A DNA stretch of 64,000 nucleotides from Symsagittifera roscoffensis (taxonomy: Eukaryota; Xenacoelomorpha; Acoela; Convolutidae): assembly GCF_963678635.1 (NCBI RefSeq), contig NC_087070.1, positions 34,849,109-34,913,108 on the forward strand, written 5' to 3'. The translations under genes were made by a program, and so were the position numbers. Shown one piece after another: positions 22,625-34,342 of this stretch. Position 1 is the stretch's first letter. The number at the start of each line of letters is the position of its first letter. The notes beneath the pieces were generated by a model that saw only the letters and a program-made list of their open reading frames with translations, was not told the DNA's origin and did no database searches.

Positions 22625-22825
22625 CTTTGAACAAAACTACTGTTACGCTATTTATCAGAAAACTCAACAATTTTGTGTTTTTGAAGCATCTGATTTGAGG
22701 GATTTTTTTGTTTTCTCCAGTAAGCGACGTTTTTTGAAATAATTCTTTGCTGACTTCAAATCATCATCATGTGAATCACCTCATAAAGTTTGTGAATTTC
22801 AAAACTTTTGCTATGACTTTGCAGT

Positions 22826-22935
22826 AGTTAGAACATAGTTGAAAGATGCGCGAGGGAAAAAGAGCCCACCCTGAGGGCACGAAGTACCCGATGGCGGCTC
22901 TTATGCCTGAGGCCATCTTAAACTATGTTCTAACT
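22826..22935. mobile_element. 110-bp fold-back (MITE-like) element
   Basis: Perfect 15-base terminal inverted repeats AGTTAGAACATAGTT / AACTATGTTCTAACT at 22,826-22,840 and 22,921-22,935. The pairing extends further inward with mismatches (AGATG / CATCT). The interior is GC-rich compared with the surroundings (GAGCCCACCCTGAGGGC). No coding capacity of its own, although an unrelated frame crosses it. Confidence 0.7.
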
Positions 22936-24341
22936 GTTAAAGAGTATGTTTTTGCTCTTTCTGAGGGAAAGATGGCGGAAAATTGTGAAAGAGCCCGGAA
23001 AACTGTAAAAGAGCTCGAAAAAGTGCGCGAACCTATGCAAGTGTTTCTTTTTTCATTCATGTGTTCTAATATCTCATTTTTCATTGATGCCTTGTCGTGA
23101 AAGAACATGTGTGAAAGAGCAAAAACTTACTTTTCGAAAGTTATCTATTTGTTTGTATGATCAATTGTCTCTCGTTTTTTTTCGGTGACCTTTTTGCCCA
23201 TTTAATTAAGTTGCGCGGTTGTATTGGTTTGTATAATAAAAAGCTGGTTTCCTCTTTTTTCTTTCTTTTTTTGGATGATCGAATTGTTTGATTTCATATA
23301 GTTATTTGATTGGAAAAAAAAACGTTTTTCCGATCTTCTAACTACCATATCAAGATCACATCATAGTTTCTCGAGGATGTTAGAAAAAACTATACGATAA
23401 TTCTCTTGCTTCAATTTTGTTTCTTCGACTAGAAAAGATTGTTTATGTACACTTAGCTTCTTTTTTGTATTTTTTACCCTGAAATCTTTTCTATTTAAAT
23501 TAAATAGCAATCAATAGCAATCACTAACTACAATATATTTTCATAATTTAAACTAAGTTTAACATTGCTTTGCCCTAATGTTTTTCCGGAAAAACAAAAA
23601 ATGGGTTTAACCTAAAAGAAAACACTGTTCTTTGGCTGTTAATTTTTTGATTGTTTCTAATTCATTTCTTTAATTTCAAATACAAACAAACTTACGCCAA
23701 ACGTTTACCATGTCCTGAAGACTTTTTATTGCTCTCATGCTTTGCGGCATTCACGCAATTTTGGGTAGTCTCATCCTCCATTTTGTCTATATCCACAACA
23801 TAACTGAATCTCACATGTTGAAATCTACTAGCACTCATAGTTTGTTTCATAAAGAAATAGAAGCAAACAGTTAACCCAAGTTATATCAAAATGTTCAGAT
23901 TAATTCAATTTTTTATCTTTGACTAACTGGCTTTTTTCACGCCTGGAGAACATCGTGATCAGAGACTGGCCTCCAAGCTTAATTCATACATTTCAATCAA
24001 CTAGTTTTACATCACTTGTGGTGTTAAATCAAACTAAGAAACATAATGACCCACAAACATTTCTTTTGACAAATTTCTTCTGGATTTTGTCTTTGCTTTT
24101 GGCTCAGAAGGCGTCTATTTACGTTTTCGTGGCTTGCTTACTGGTCAGTCGTCAAAAGTTGAAGATTATCTAACACTGGTAGCTGTGTTTCTGGACTCAC
24201 TTTTTGATATTAATTGAATTTTCTTCAGTTTTTTTATCCTTGCTGTTTCAGTCTTATTTTCTAATTCATAGCTTGCAAGGTTACCCTTGCATTGTATCGA
24301 ACGGTTGCATAGCTCCGCTCTGCATGTGTGTTTGTTTTAAC
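22936..24341. other. No gene; AT-rich
   Basis: After a GC-richer 22,936-23,050 segment that contains two AAGATGGCGG-like words, the sequence is AT-rich with homopolymer runs. I see no exon of the downstream receptor gene, although its upstream exons must lie somewhere to the left. Confidence 0.4.
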
Positions 24342-24555
24342 GGGGAGCGGTGGTGAGTGGTTACGTCTCCTCCTCTCAATCGAAAGGTCGGATCTTCGAG
24401 GCCGAACATGATCCGTGCTTGTTGCTTGAGGGCGAGGCAACATTATCCAGCCCAGAAAAAGAACCTAGATGCATGTAGATCTTAAATAGGGGCACAACAG
24501 CGGTTCACCGTAAAGAATAGAAATCCTAGTACCTTGTGCATTAACCGTCTCAACT
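24342..24555 (+). mobile_element. tRNA-like SINE
   Basis: GGGGAGCGGTGGTGAGTGGT at the start carries an A-box-like word (TGGTGAGTGG, 24,351-24,360). About 30 bases on, TCTTCGAGGCC (24,393-24,403) resembles a degenerate pol III B box (consensus GGTTCGANNCC). Spacing of the two boxes is tRNA-like. Beyond comes a conserved-looking body (TTGAGGGCGAGGCAACATTATCC) that resembles the CTTGGGCAAGRCAC-type body of invertebrate SINEs. The element is GC-rich compared with flanks. No clear A-tail or target duplication is seen. Confidence 0.6.
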
Positions 24556-25385
24556 AAATTGCATTCTTGCGAACTTTCTTATTTCGAATGCAAGTAGTTT
24601 ATGCTTACAATAAATTATAAAATTTGGCTTGAAGCATAAATTTAAAATTATGTCTTGAAAACAAGAAGAGTTTTGGCGTCGATTGTACGAAACATTGTTT
24701 GAGTTTGAAAACAATTTTTTAGAAAACATTTTTGTAAAGTGAACAATTACTCTGACTTTATTGAACGTACAATTATCATATTGATGTGACGATACAACGA
24801 CATCGATTATTTACGTATAAATCAGGATAAAGCTGAGTTAAAACAAAACTGTTTTTCAACAAGTCGATAAATTTCGACACCAGCAATGATTTTTGTTCAG
24901 TTTTACTCTTGGGGCCTTTTCATAACCAACTGAAAACTAAGATTAAACGTATGAGTGAATTTTAATTTGTGATTCGTCTGTTCTTCCAGACAAGTATCGT
25001 TACAACTTTGATTACTACAGATGAAACCTTTGTACAAAAAATGTACAAATAAAACAACTTTTTTGTATCGTGCCAAAAATGTTCAAAGAAAACATTTTTT
25101 GTATCGTGTCAAAAACCATTTTAAAAGCCAGACGATATGACATTTTCAAGCGCGAATGTTTCGACCAAGACCCACAATTAACATTAAAATTTAAAAATAA
25201 TTGATGAATTGAAAAGATTTGGAAGGCAGGCATGCTCGTTTTGCAATGTTGAGCGTTGTGCAACAGACCGTTATAATTTTATTTAGGTATGAGTGCTAGA
25301 TCATTTTTCAAGCAAGAAAAAATTGACCTTTTTATTAATTATATTTTGGGCTAGCCACTCGCGTTTTACAAAATCTTCTTTTTTG
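24556..25385. other. No gene recognised
   Basis: AT-rich, with direct repeats of TTTTTTGTATCGTG(C/T)CAAAAA near 25,055-25,115. No coding signal that I trust. Confidence 0.4.
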
Positions 25386-25388
25386 AAC

Positions 25389-25470
25389 GTTTTCAACTCA
25401 ATCACGATTGAAAAGTTTCCAATTGCTTCTTCGAAAGTTTTCAACTCAATCACGACTGAAAAGTTTCAAA
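25389..25470. repeat. 48-base direct repeat pair
   Basis: Two near-identical copies of a 34-base word beginning GTTTTCAACTCAATCACGA at 25,389 and 25,437. An open frame runs through both, but I find no protein family, and its position just upstream of receptor exon A could be chance. Confidence 0.8.
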
Positions 25471-25983
25471 ATGGTGTTGTGCACGCATCTGAATTTTGCC
25501 TTGGGATTCTGGATTTTGATCAAGAAACACTCGAGTTTATAGTTTCCCCAGTTCTTTGTGGTCGCAGTAAGCTGACGTTTTTGAAGGTATTTATAATCGG
25601 AAGAGTTTGTGCAAGTTATAAAGCTAGCGAACACGATTTCTTGTTTTTGCTTTTTGTTTAAAGTTTAACCAATTGAACTTCTATCTGTTTTCTGTTTCAC
25701 ATCTATGCATTGTTATCATTTGCATCCCCCACCCCCTTTGAGTCTGTTTCTGAGCGACAAACCGTAACTGTTTTCCGAGGTCCATTTGGTTTCAAAAATG
25801 CTCAAAACGTAGTCTTATTCTAAGAATATTGTCTGCATTGAAGAAACTTATGCCAATTATTGTATTTTTGTGCTTTTGAAAGTTTCGAAATAGCTTACCT
25901 AAAAAAAGTCTCAACATTTTTTTTCCAAAAAAAAAAACAAAAAACAACCACCACCACCACCCCGTCCGAAAATTCGAGCGCAG

Positions 25984-26129
25984 GTCACAAAATGTTGTGC
26001 ATAGGTGCTTACATCAATGTGTTTGTGGTGGCCCGTAAGACCCTAGCAGGACATCAGTACTCTCGCACGGGCGGCACCCTCCAGTTGGACCAGGGCGCCA
26101 ACTGCCGATCAAACGGGAAGGAACAAAAG
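25984..26129 (+). CDS. Rhodopsin-like GPCR, exon with end of TM5 and start of loop 3
   Basis: Exon of 146 bases between a 3-prime splice site (GAGCGCAG) and a consensus donor (AAAAG|GTAAGC at 26,130). The upstream exon supplies one base of the first codon. Translation in the frame that joins to the next exon reads KMLCIGAYINVFVVARK, the cytoplasmic half of TM5 with the class A Tyr (Y-x-x-x-F) and the basic A-R-K that begins intracellular loop 3, then a hydrophilic GHQYSRTGGTLQLDQG segment. GC content is well above the surrounding intron. The exons for TM1 to the first half of TM5 are not visible in the window to the left and may lie behind long introns or outside. Identification as part of the same gene rests on phase, strand and domain order. 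Confidence 0.75.
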
Positions 26130-26839
26130 GTAAGCATTCAAACTGAGAAAGGGGAAGAGCTTCATGACAGAACAGATAGCACCCCCCAAAAACAGCACAA
26201 AAATTTCATATGATCCAAATTTATTCAAGGCTTAGAATATGAAAGCACTTTTCAAGTCAATTTAACTCAATTTACGTTTAAACATGTTTTCCATAATTGA
26301 AGACAGTATTTGACTGACTTGTCAGAGGTCAGAGACTGAAAAAAAAACAGATGAAAAAAAAATCGTAAAAAGTTTTTGATTCATTTATTTTCCAATTTAT
26401 ACCAAGTTTTAATTTAGTTAAACTTTCGAATGAAAAATGAGTTGAAAAATTGAATAGAATTCGAATTTTGCCTGAAAGACTAGTAAGGCTTTTTATTATG
26501 ATTGTGCTCTATATATAAATATAATGCAACTATTCAGCAAGAAGCCAAGAAAAAATTGAAACTTTTGTCTTGGCTTAATAGACGCACTATAACCATAACA
26601 TGGCAAAATACGAGATTGCAATCTATTATAATTGATTTTAAGAGATTTTCTTCAAAAAAATAATGAAATCTAAACGATTATAATGTTATTATAATGGATT
26701 ATAAATCGTTTTAATATCTAAGTTTGGCATTTAAAATTTATTATAATATTTATTACAAAAGGGCTATTATAATTGTAATTAAGTTGATTAAATTAATGTT
26801 TATTTTCTTGATTATTTTTACTGAGTGCGCATTTTTCAG

Positions 26840-27142
26840 GTCAAACTGAGCCGAGAATCGCTTGGCAGCTCACACGCAATTTGCACGTCAACTATAGACG
26901 CGGACGATCTTCAGTACAATCAGGAAGATTCACACGACAAAGACCTCACAATTAAGCCGAACGAACCCGAGAGTTGCCGCATTTCCGACGCAAGTTGTCG
27001 CGATAAAGGTCGGAAGGTAGTTTTGGGTGGGGGCTCAAAAGCGAAGATCGAGCAGAAGAAGAAACGAAATAAAGACGAAGAAGGTTTACAAAACAGCGAA
27101 AAAGATCATGAAAGTGATAGTGAATCTTCTTCAGACAAGCAG
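26840..27142 (+). CDS. Rhodopsin-like GPCR, intracellular loop 3 exon
   Basis: Exon of 303 bases, 101 codons, phase 0 on both sides: acceptor TTTTTCAG at 26,839 and donor CAG|GTGAGT at 27,143. It encodes a hydrophilic, low-hydrophobicity segment with no membrane helix: many Ser/Asp/Glu early (SLGSSHAICTSTIDADD), a basic KIEQKKKRNK stretch, then an acidic-serine tail (DHESDSESSSDKQ). Lying between TM5 and TM6 exons it makes intracellular loop 3 about 155 residues long, long for class A. Serine clusters next to acidic residues are candidate casein kinase or GRK phosphorylation sites; this is inference. Composition and absence of stops support real coding use. Confidence 0.75.
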
Positions 27143-27894
27143 GTGAGTTTTTGGCGTTGAAGTTAAGCTTTTGGAACAATCCCCACCCTTCCTAATAAGT
27201 CTTGTATCTATAAAACTCATTTAATACCCAATTTTCTTTATTAATTGTATTAGTTGTTTTGTTTTATTAATTGTATTAGTTTTTTTCAAATTATCAAATT
27301 ATTGTAGTTTTTTCTGCGCGATGTGATAAAAGGATTTGACCTAAATGTATAATTTAGGCATATTCGACAGTTATAGTAACTTAAGCAAACAAGACAACAG
27401 TTTTTGAAGAAAAATAACTAGAAAAACAAACAAATCAAAAGAAAAAATTCGTTTTAAATTTTTTTGCAGAAGTTTTTTGAATTTTCGAAGCTTTTGATTC
27501 CCCGAATGGCATCAAAAATCTCCAAAAACTAATTTTACTTGAGTAAAATTAAAAATAAGCATAAACAAGCTATTGTAAACGGCTGAAATTAAGCATAAAA
27601 AAGCATGCTCACTCGCTTTACTTGCTCGAACTTAGACGAAAAATCAAAAATTTCAAACCAGTTTTTCTCGACTCTGGAAAAACTCAAAAAGAAAAAGAAA
27701 AAACTAAGAACACTGTCTTTGCTTGGTTGTCTGCAAAATGTGAGGATAGTTCGTTTGTGTTTGAGGTCTTTGGGTTCTGCAAAAACGGTTCAAAAATTCC
27801 ACAAAAAGCGCAGGCGAGAGCCAAATAATCAGTTAGGAGGCCTACTGGTTTAGACTTAAGTCCCTACAGTTCTATAGCTATGAAAATAGCTAGT

Positions 27895-28315
27895 AGTTCT
27901 GACTTTCGAAAAAAGTGACCAAAAATTTGTACTCCGGGTGGGTCTTTTTCTCCATACACATCTTGACTTTGTAACTGCCCCCTTTTGACAAAATTTTTTA
28001 TATAATTCGAAAGATATTGTTATCCTGAGCTCCAATTTAAAAAGATGTTTCACTTATGTTCATTTTTTGGAAAGTAAAGGGGTTTGAAGATTATGGGGGT
28101 TTAAAGTTCAAACCATCATAGAAACTGTTCCAGTTTGAAGTGAGGCACACTATTTGGTCAATTAAAAATATTTAAAAATTTGCCAAAATGCAAAAAATAT
28201 TTCACCTAAGCTGTACAAAAAGGTTGGGGTGATGATTTCAAAAAATTTAAAATTTAAAAACAAGACTACAAGATAGACCTTAAAACGCAGTCTTCGTCCT
28301 GTTACGAGCAGTGTT
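27895..28315. repeat. Dispersed repeat R, diverged copy
   Basis: Shares order and words with copies at 32,577 and 34,343: TTCGAAAG(A/G)TATTGTT, then CCTGA(G/A)CTC, AAAAGATGTTTCAC, GAAACTGTTCCA, and the terminal TACGAGCAGT(G/C)TTGT. No coding capacity. It lies in the GPCR intron between the loop 3 and TM6 exons. Confidence 0.6.
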
Positions 28316-31300
28316 GTATGAGTTTTATTTTAGCCAAATTCATCTAAGATAGCTTACTATGTCTTTTGTTGCTGCAGAAACAGAACGATTATTATGAGAC
28401 AAAAAACTATCAGCTCTGAAACTGGGGAAAAATCACATTTTTCGCCGGCTACTTATCTCAGTACAAGTTACATTCACACTTAAAAACAGAAGCAATAACG
28501 CTGCTAATTTTTTTGTGGTAAAATGATTGCGTTTGCTTAATTATTTACTTGGCGACAAAATTTCCTGTTAAAAAGCGCTCAAAAAATATATATATTTTTG
28601 GAAAAATACAAAAAATGAGTGCGTTTTCAAGAACGTTTTCAAAAACTTTTGCATTATGCAAAATTTTCAATTATTTTAAATGCTTACTGTTCCGACTTTT
28701 GAAGAAAAAATGGAACAATTATGTTTGGTAAGGTTTTTTCATAAAATAAATTGTCAAATTTTCAACAAAACTTTTTTGAAAACATTTTTCACTATCCGAA
28801 TTTTTCACCAATACAAGTGCAACTTGTATTAAGAAGTATGCGACAAAAAACTTTGAAGTGAGAGACAAGCAATGGCTCTTTTTAAGGCGCTACGGCGCGC
28901 CAAAGACATCATACTTACTTTAAATAGCTTGTAGGGGGATGTAATCAAGAACTTGTTTAAGCAACAAATTCAAACTACAATTTTTTTGAATACTTCAAAA
29001 CAAACTATTCAGCAAAAAACAATTATAATTGAGAATACAGTGTAGACGGAATTCTAAGGGCTTTGCCCCGATATACGAGCAGTCTTCTTTGTTTCCTATT
29101 AGTGGTTGTAACAGTTTCAATTCAATACTGCTCCTGCTAGTTTAGCATTGAACTTATTATTTTTCGAAAATTAAAAAAAAACTTATTTTATTTTTTATAA
29201 CTTTTTTAAATGTATTTTTATAACCTTAATTGAACCAATTGTTATTGAATATTTGACATTGTCAATCAGATCAATTGCTGGCCGACACGCAGAAAAATAT
29301 TTACAAATTCGTTCGAGTTTTTTAACCCAGGATGAACAAAAAGAAAATCCTGTGAAACTATGTTCAAATAAAGAACAACAGTTTTATCAAGATGACGCTC
29401 TGAATGTTCCGACTGCGTTTTAGTTTCTATAGAAAAGTGTTCAATTTTTACAAAAACGATGGAAATTTGAAGAAAAAAATTACTTGAAAAACTAAAATTA
29501 TTTAAATAGATTTTTTAAAAATCATCTCGCTTCACGCTATTTAAAATAAACAAGAAAGAAACGTAAAAATTAGAATAAATGATACGCCTAAATTCAATTT
29601 GGGATTAATCTTAAGCACCTTAATTGCCGCTTACGAGTTAATAAAACGAAATAAATTATCAAGCGTTAATTATCCCAAGCTGGCCAAATTGGCAATCTTT
29701 ACGCCCCCATAACCTAACGAAAAATGTTTACAGATAAATTAACTTTTTACTTTTCAGCTCAGGGCACCAATACTTTTCAAATGGTATTTAAAAAAATTTC
29801 AGCCAAAATGGCAAGTTGCAAAGTCGAAATTGTTCTGGAGAAAAATCACCAGAGCGCAACTATTCCGCCATTTTTGTCGTCAAAAATAATGAATAAAAGT
29901 GCTCTGATTGATAGAATAATTTAAATTTTTTCATTTTTAGAAATTGAATATACGAGAAAAAGTGTTGGGCTCTTTTCCAGTCCCCCCTTTCAAATTCAAT
30001 TTTGAAAGCTTATTTAACGTTATCATAAAGCAATGATTTTTGGCGTGGTGAACAATTAAATCGATAACTGTGAACAACAGATTTGTTTTTCATACTTTAC
30101 AGCGTAACATCACGCACTTAGCCGTAATAATACGTAAAACAAACATAAACTCGGTACTTTGAAAGGGGGAAAACTGGAAAAAAGCCAAGTGTTTATCTGC
30201 AAAAAAATTAGGGTGCATGAAGACATATATTTTTGACCATCTAACATAATTAGATTTTTTGCGCAATTTTTGGAGCGGAACTTCTTTGTTGGGCACGTGT
30301 TCTCAGAACATAACTTAAGAGATAAAAGAATTGTGAGATAGAAGTAGAGTTTTTGTCTTTTTGACATGTAGAAATTCCTTTTTCTATGAATTGTTCCCTG
30401 TATTTTCAAAATTCTTAATTTCTTGGGGCCAGTTGCGTATGCGATACCCGGGCGTATCCTGTTAACATTTTGTAGGTAGTACCCCTGTTACACTTGGAAA
30501 ATCTTCAGTTTTTCCCAGCTTAATGTGTTTATCAAAACAGTTTTTTTTTCTCAAAAACATGTTTTTGTTTATTTTCTAAGTTTATTGGTCAGTTTATTTT
30601 TTGGTCAGTTTTTGTTGGTCAGCTTATTTATTGGTCAATTTTTGTTGGTCAGTTTATTTCCGATGTGTTCCAGATTTTATTGTTGTTTTTTGAAAGCGTT
30701 CTCAATTTTTAGAAAATTCGCTTTTTCCAAAAGCTTCAATTTCGCAACTTTTGATCCACGCAACTTGCATACTGTCAAATATACTTACAAGAAACAGCTT
30801 CTTCCACATTGGAACCAACTCTGCACTGAGAGCATATCTGGTCATATTTTTTCTTATTTACAATTAAGGACAAATAATTGTGGTTAAATATGTGTTTGTT
30901 TTTGGAGCGAGCATTTTAAAATTTCTAAGGTTTTCCTTCAAAAATAGTTTAATTGGTTACCCGAAACTTCCTCGAAATAAAAAATGGCGATTTTTGGCGT
31001 TAAGCTGAATAATGTTATTAAGAATATCTTAGCAATTCGTGACAAGTGCGCTACAGAAAACAAGTTGAATAAAGAGGAGTTGAAGACACCTTCAGAACAG
31101 TTTCAAAGTCTCGGGGGAGGGGAAGGGGAAGGGGAGGGGAATTCGTCCACCGATCTAGGGAGTATTCAGTGGACAAATTACCTTCCCCTCCCCTTCTTCA
31201 AAAATTTTGCAATCTCGCCACTTTCACCCTTTCAGTTTCACCCTTTAGTACTATTTTAGGAAGGCCATTTTGCGATTTAGTCACTTTTTAGGAATATGTT

Positions 31301-31321
31301 TTGACTTGAATATGTTTTCAG
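28316..31321. other. Receptor intron sequence, no exon recognised
   Basis: AT-rich intron between the loop 3 exon and the last exon. Contains a fragment of the end of repeat R at 29,045-29,085 (GGGCTTTGCCCCGATATACG). Open frames here are short and have no recognisable domain. Confidence 0.5.
31128..31196. repeat. GA/CT-rich hairpin
   Basis: GAAGGGGAGGGG (31,128-31,139) is exactly complementary to CCCCTCCCCTTC (31,185-31,196), and GTCCAC (31,145-31,150) pairs with GTGGAC (31,169-31,174) inside it. A strong hairpin in RNA or DNA, 130 bases upstream of the receptor's last exon. Confidence 0.8.
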
Positions 31322-31657
31322 GACGTTGTTGCCAAATCAGAACACCTGAGACGGATGAAGCGGGACCGAAATGTGCGGAAGCAGTGGCAGATCGCAATCA
31401 CCCTTTTCCTCGTAACATTCGTGTTCATTCTATGCTACGCGCCCAGCGCTATTGTTGACTTGGGCTCGTGGCATGAAAAAATAGAGATGCCCAATTTCGG
31501 AATGAGGATAGAAGAAGTTCTGTTCTCGCTTCTCTGGTACAGTGTGCCCGCCAACCCCATCATATACGGGTTCACTTCGCCCCGATTCAGAAAAGAAACG
31601 CGCATGTTGATGAACAGGGCCAAGCTGTTCTCTTTCAACACTCAACATGCAATTTAG
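31322..31657 (+). CDS. Rhodopsin-like GPCR, last exon (TM6, TM7, helix 8)
   Basis: Acceptor at 31,321 (TATGTTTTCAG), phase 0, 111 codons, TAG at 31,655-31,657. Begins with the basic end of loop 3 (HLRRMKRDRNVRKQWQ), then TM6 (IAITLFLVTFVFILCYAP, with C-x-x-P kept but Tyr-Ala where class A usually has Trp-x or Phe-x), a short loop 3 (VDLGSWHEKIEMPN), TM7 (VLFSLLWYSVPANPIIYGF, with the N-P-x-x-Y motif as NPIIY) and helix 8 (TSPRFRKETRMLMNRAK). The retinal-binding Lys of opsins is absent: Trp is at that position. The tail is short and has no cysteine after helix 8 for palmitoylation. A class A receptor is certain; the ligand class cannot be told. GC-rich exon in AT-rich DNA, no stops: probably a live host gene. 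Confidence 0.9.
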   Translation, partial: DVVAKSEHLRRMKRDRNVRKQWQIAITLFLVTFVFILCYAPSAIVDLGSWHEKIEMPNFGMRIEEVLFSLLWYSVPANPIIYGFTSPRFRKETRMLMNRAKLFSFNTQHAI

Positions 31658-32294
31658 TTTTTTTATTATGGCTGGTTGATGTTATTCAAAAATCGTTCTT
31701 TATATATCCTAAGACAGCTTCGAAGCTTTCCAAAACTATCCTCTGCATTAGCAGAAACCGAAATTTCTGAAAATATTTATAGAACTTTGGAAATGCCTCG
31801 AAAAATAAGCACGCACACTTTCATGTTCTTTCTATATTTGTCAAAGATAATTAAATTGTCAGAAATTATTGTTGAAATAGTTAAAAAGTAGATATTTTGG
31901 AGTGAAATTTCATAGTTGTATTTGTTATTTCTTTCGAAGCCGCTAATCGATTCCTTTTTGGCGTCAGCTCTCCACTCAAAGTGCGTCTATTCCACATTCC
32001 CGCCCCCTTCCAAATAGGGCAAGGATGCATAAATCAATTTTCTTTTTAATATTTTCGTGATTTATCATGTAAAAATATCATGATGATATCTAATTTGAAG
32101 CTACCATTTTAATTTTGAAACTCTATGATCATTCCAATTTATGTTTTTAACATTAGCCCTTCTAAATTTTTGAGTTGAAATTAATCGGCTCAATTCGAGG
32201 CTTTCCACCCGTGGAATATTTTGTAGCGCTACAATTCCTCGCAACAATTCATAGCACCTGCTGTGAAATTTCAGGTTTTTTTGCTGGTCTTGTT
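31658..32294. other. 3-prime flank of the receptor gene, no other gene
   Basis: AT-rich. An ATTAAA variant poly(A) signal lies near 31,850. No AATAAA close to the stop codon. No convincing frame. Confidence 0.4.
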
Positions 32295-32576
32295 CAATGT
32301 CAATTTGATGTCCTATGAACTGCGTAAAGATTTTTTTCTGTCGTAAGACTGAATTCAAATTACGAACTAAATTTTTCTATGAGTCAGGATAAGTCTAGAA
32401 ACAATATCGATATCACCGCACACTGAGTTTATGTCATGCACTAGTGATGACCTTGGCCTTGGCTGGCATTACAACATATCAAAAATACATAGAGTGCCTG
32501 ATTCACTGGCAACTGCAGCGCAGTCTAGAAAAATAATAATAATCATAATAACAATCATAATAATCATAATAATAGT
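32295..32576 (+). mobile_element. Retroposon 3-prime end with ATAATC tail, copy 1
   Basis: About 280 bases, about 90 percent identical to 33,383-33,665, ending in a simple (AATAATC)n-like tail. Near the end GATTCACTGGCAACTGCAGCG. Simple-repeat tails of this kind are typical of LINE or SINE 3-prime ends. No coding domain can be assigned from this short piece. Confidence 0.6.
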
Positions 32577-33382
32577 AGGGCAGCAAATCAGCCATAATAA
32601 CTTGTGAACGACTTCGTCTTAAACAACATTTTTTAAAATTTCGTACAAATTCTTATTTTAATTCGCAGCCTTGCGCAATAGACTTTTGCAAATTAAAATA
32701 AAACAAAATTCTGAGCCATTTTGTAATGTAGATTGGGCTAGGATTAGGCTTTTCGGGCAAAAACTCAATTGAGCACACAAAAATTTAAAAATCATAACTC
32801 ATAAAATCATAAGCCCCACAGATTAGAAAGTAATTATCTTGCTTTGCGATTTTGTTGGCAGTGTCGACTTTTTTTAAATATATAAAACAAGAAAAAAATG
32901 ACATTAAAAAAAAATAAAGAACATCTGATTGTTACGATTTTTGTAACGAAAGTAACGAAATGTTTGTGCTCGGGGTGTGTTTTTTTTTCTTCAGACAAAT
33001 TTCGTCTTTTTAACTAGCAATTTTTGACGGATTTTTTTTACATCGTTCGAAAGGTATTGTTGTCCTGAACTCAAATTTGAAAAGATGTTTCACGTGCGAT
33101 TATCATTTTTTAAAGTGATGAGGGTTTATAGATTGCCATTTTGGTCAAATTGGGACAATTAACGCGCGATAGATTCCGCACTATTTTTGCGAAAGCGAGG
33201 ATTTAATCCGTCTTAGAAATTGTTCCAAATTGGTTAAAAGAAGCTTATTTGTCGTAATTGGTTTGTTAAAAGGAGCGAAATCTATCTTTGTGTACTTTTT
33301 AAGGCGTGTGGGGAATGATTTTCACAAAAAATCTCAAATTTTAGAAAAATAAGTTTTCATTTTACTTTATTTCATTTAGTTT
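32577..33382 (+). repeat. Dispersed repeat R, copy cut at its end
   Basis: Begins AGGGCAGCAAATCAGCC directly after the ATAATC tail and matches 34,343 onward, but stops at TTTCATTTAGTTT where the second retroposon tail begins. Non-coding. The order of tail, R, tail, and later R shows nested or serial insertion. Confidence 0.75.
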
Positions 33383-33665
33383 CAATGTCAATTTGATGTC
33401 CTATGAAGTTCGTAAAGATTTTTTCTGTCTTAAGACTGAATTCAAATTACGAACTAAATTTTTCTATGAGTCAGGATAAGTCTAGAATCAATATCGATAT
33501 CACCGCTAACTGAGTTTATGTCATCCACTAGTGAAGACCTTGGCATTGGCTGGCATTACAACATATCAATAATACATAGAGCGCCTGATTCACTGGCAGC
33601 TGCAGCGCAGTCTAGAAAAATCATAATAATCATAATAACAATCATAATAATTATAATAATAATAA
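33383..33665 (+). mobile_element. Retroposon 3-prime end with ATAATC tail, copy 2
   Basis: Second copy of the 280-base retroposon end, with the same start CAATGTCAATTTGATGTCC and tail of ATAATC-type units. It sits at the truncation point of repeat R copy 1. Confidence 0.6.
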
Positions 33666-33963
33666 CCAGAATTGAATTAAACCCGCAAGGCGGGGATTAG
33701 TTGCTTGTAGTCATTGATAACAAAGTTAATAAAATAACCTTAAAAATCAAGACTCTAGATAAATCGAGTATTTAAATATTTGTAGTTTGTCAAACAATAA
33801 CAGTTCCAAATTCTTTCTAAAGATTACAGGTTCTTGAAAAGGATCATAGCCAAGGCAAATTGTTTGATCTCGTGAGGGTGTTTGACATTAAATAAAACGG
33901 GGCAGCTGTAATCAGAGTTATATGACAACGGCGAATATGCCAACTTCTTCGTAAATTCACAAG

Positions 33964-34340
33964 CAGGGGCCGATCTAGGATTTTCTGAAGGGGGCGGGTT
34001 TTCAAAAATTTTCGAACATTTTGTCGACCGTTTTTTTAAGTCGACCAAATTGATTTTCTGAGCTCTTCTAAATCACTAAGAAGACCCTAGATTGGCCAAG
34101 TTTTCTAGGCCGCAGGCAATTTTTTTCAAGAAACAGGCGCAAAAGGCGTTTTTAGGCAATTTTTGGAAAATGCTGACCAAAAAATCGCATTTTTTTGGCG
34201 CGAGCTCCCACCTTAAAATTAGTATGATTTGGCGCTGAAAGTGCCTTTAGAGAAATTTTAGGGTCAGTCACCAAAAACGGATATCTCAAAAAAAAGCACC
34301 TCCCAAAATCTGCTGGTGTTCACAAGACAAAGAATTTGTG
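33964..34340 (+). mobile_element. hAT-like short element, partial
   Basis: Begins CAGGGGCCGATCTAGGATTT, then GGGGGCGGGTTTTC and TGAGCTCTTCTAAATCACT, as in the copies at 21.6-22.6 kb and 63.7 kb. The right end is not recognisable; repeat R starts at 34,343. Confidence 0.6.
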
Positions 34341-34342
34341 GT

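Noticed and set aside
22846-23100. 84-codon plus-strand frame with ATG, GC-rich
   Set aside because: Its first third is the fold-back element; the rest has no domain and ends in AT-rich sequence.
25293-25661. 122-codon plus-strand frame before receptor exon A
   Set aside because: Contains a 48-base direct repeat and no transmembrane helix or class A motif; not accepted as an upstream receptor exon.
30984-31259. 91-codon frame with ATG upstream of the receptor's last exon
   Set aside because: It runs through the GA/CT hairpin and stops before the acceptor; no similarity to the receptor, treated as intron.
32520-32576. ATAATC microsatellite as an independent feature
   Set aside because: It is the tail of the retroposon end, repeated at 33,620 with the same upstream body.
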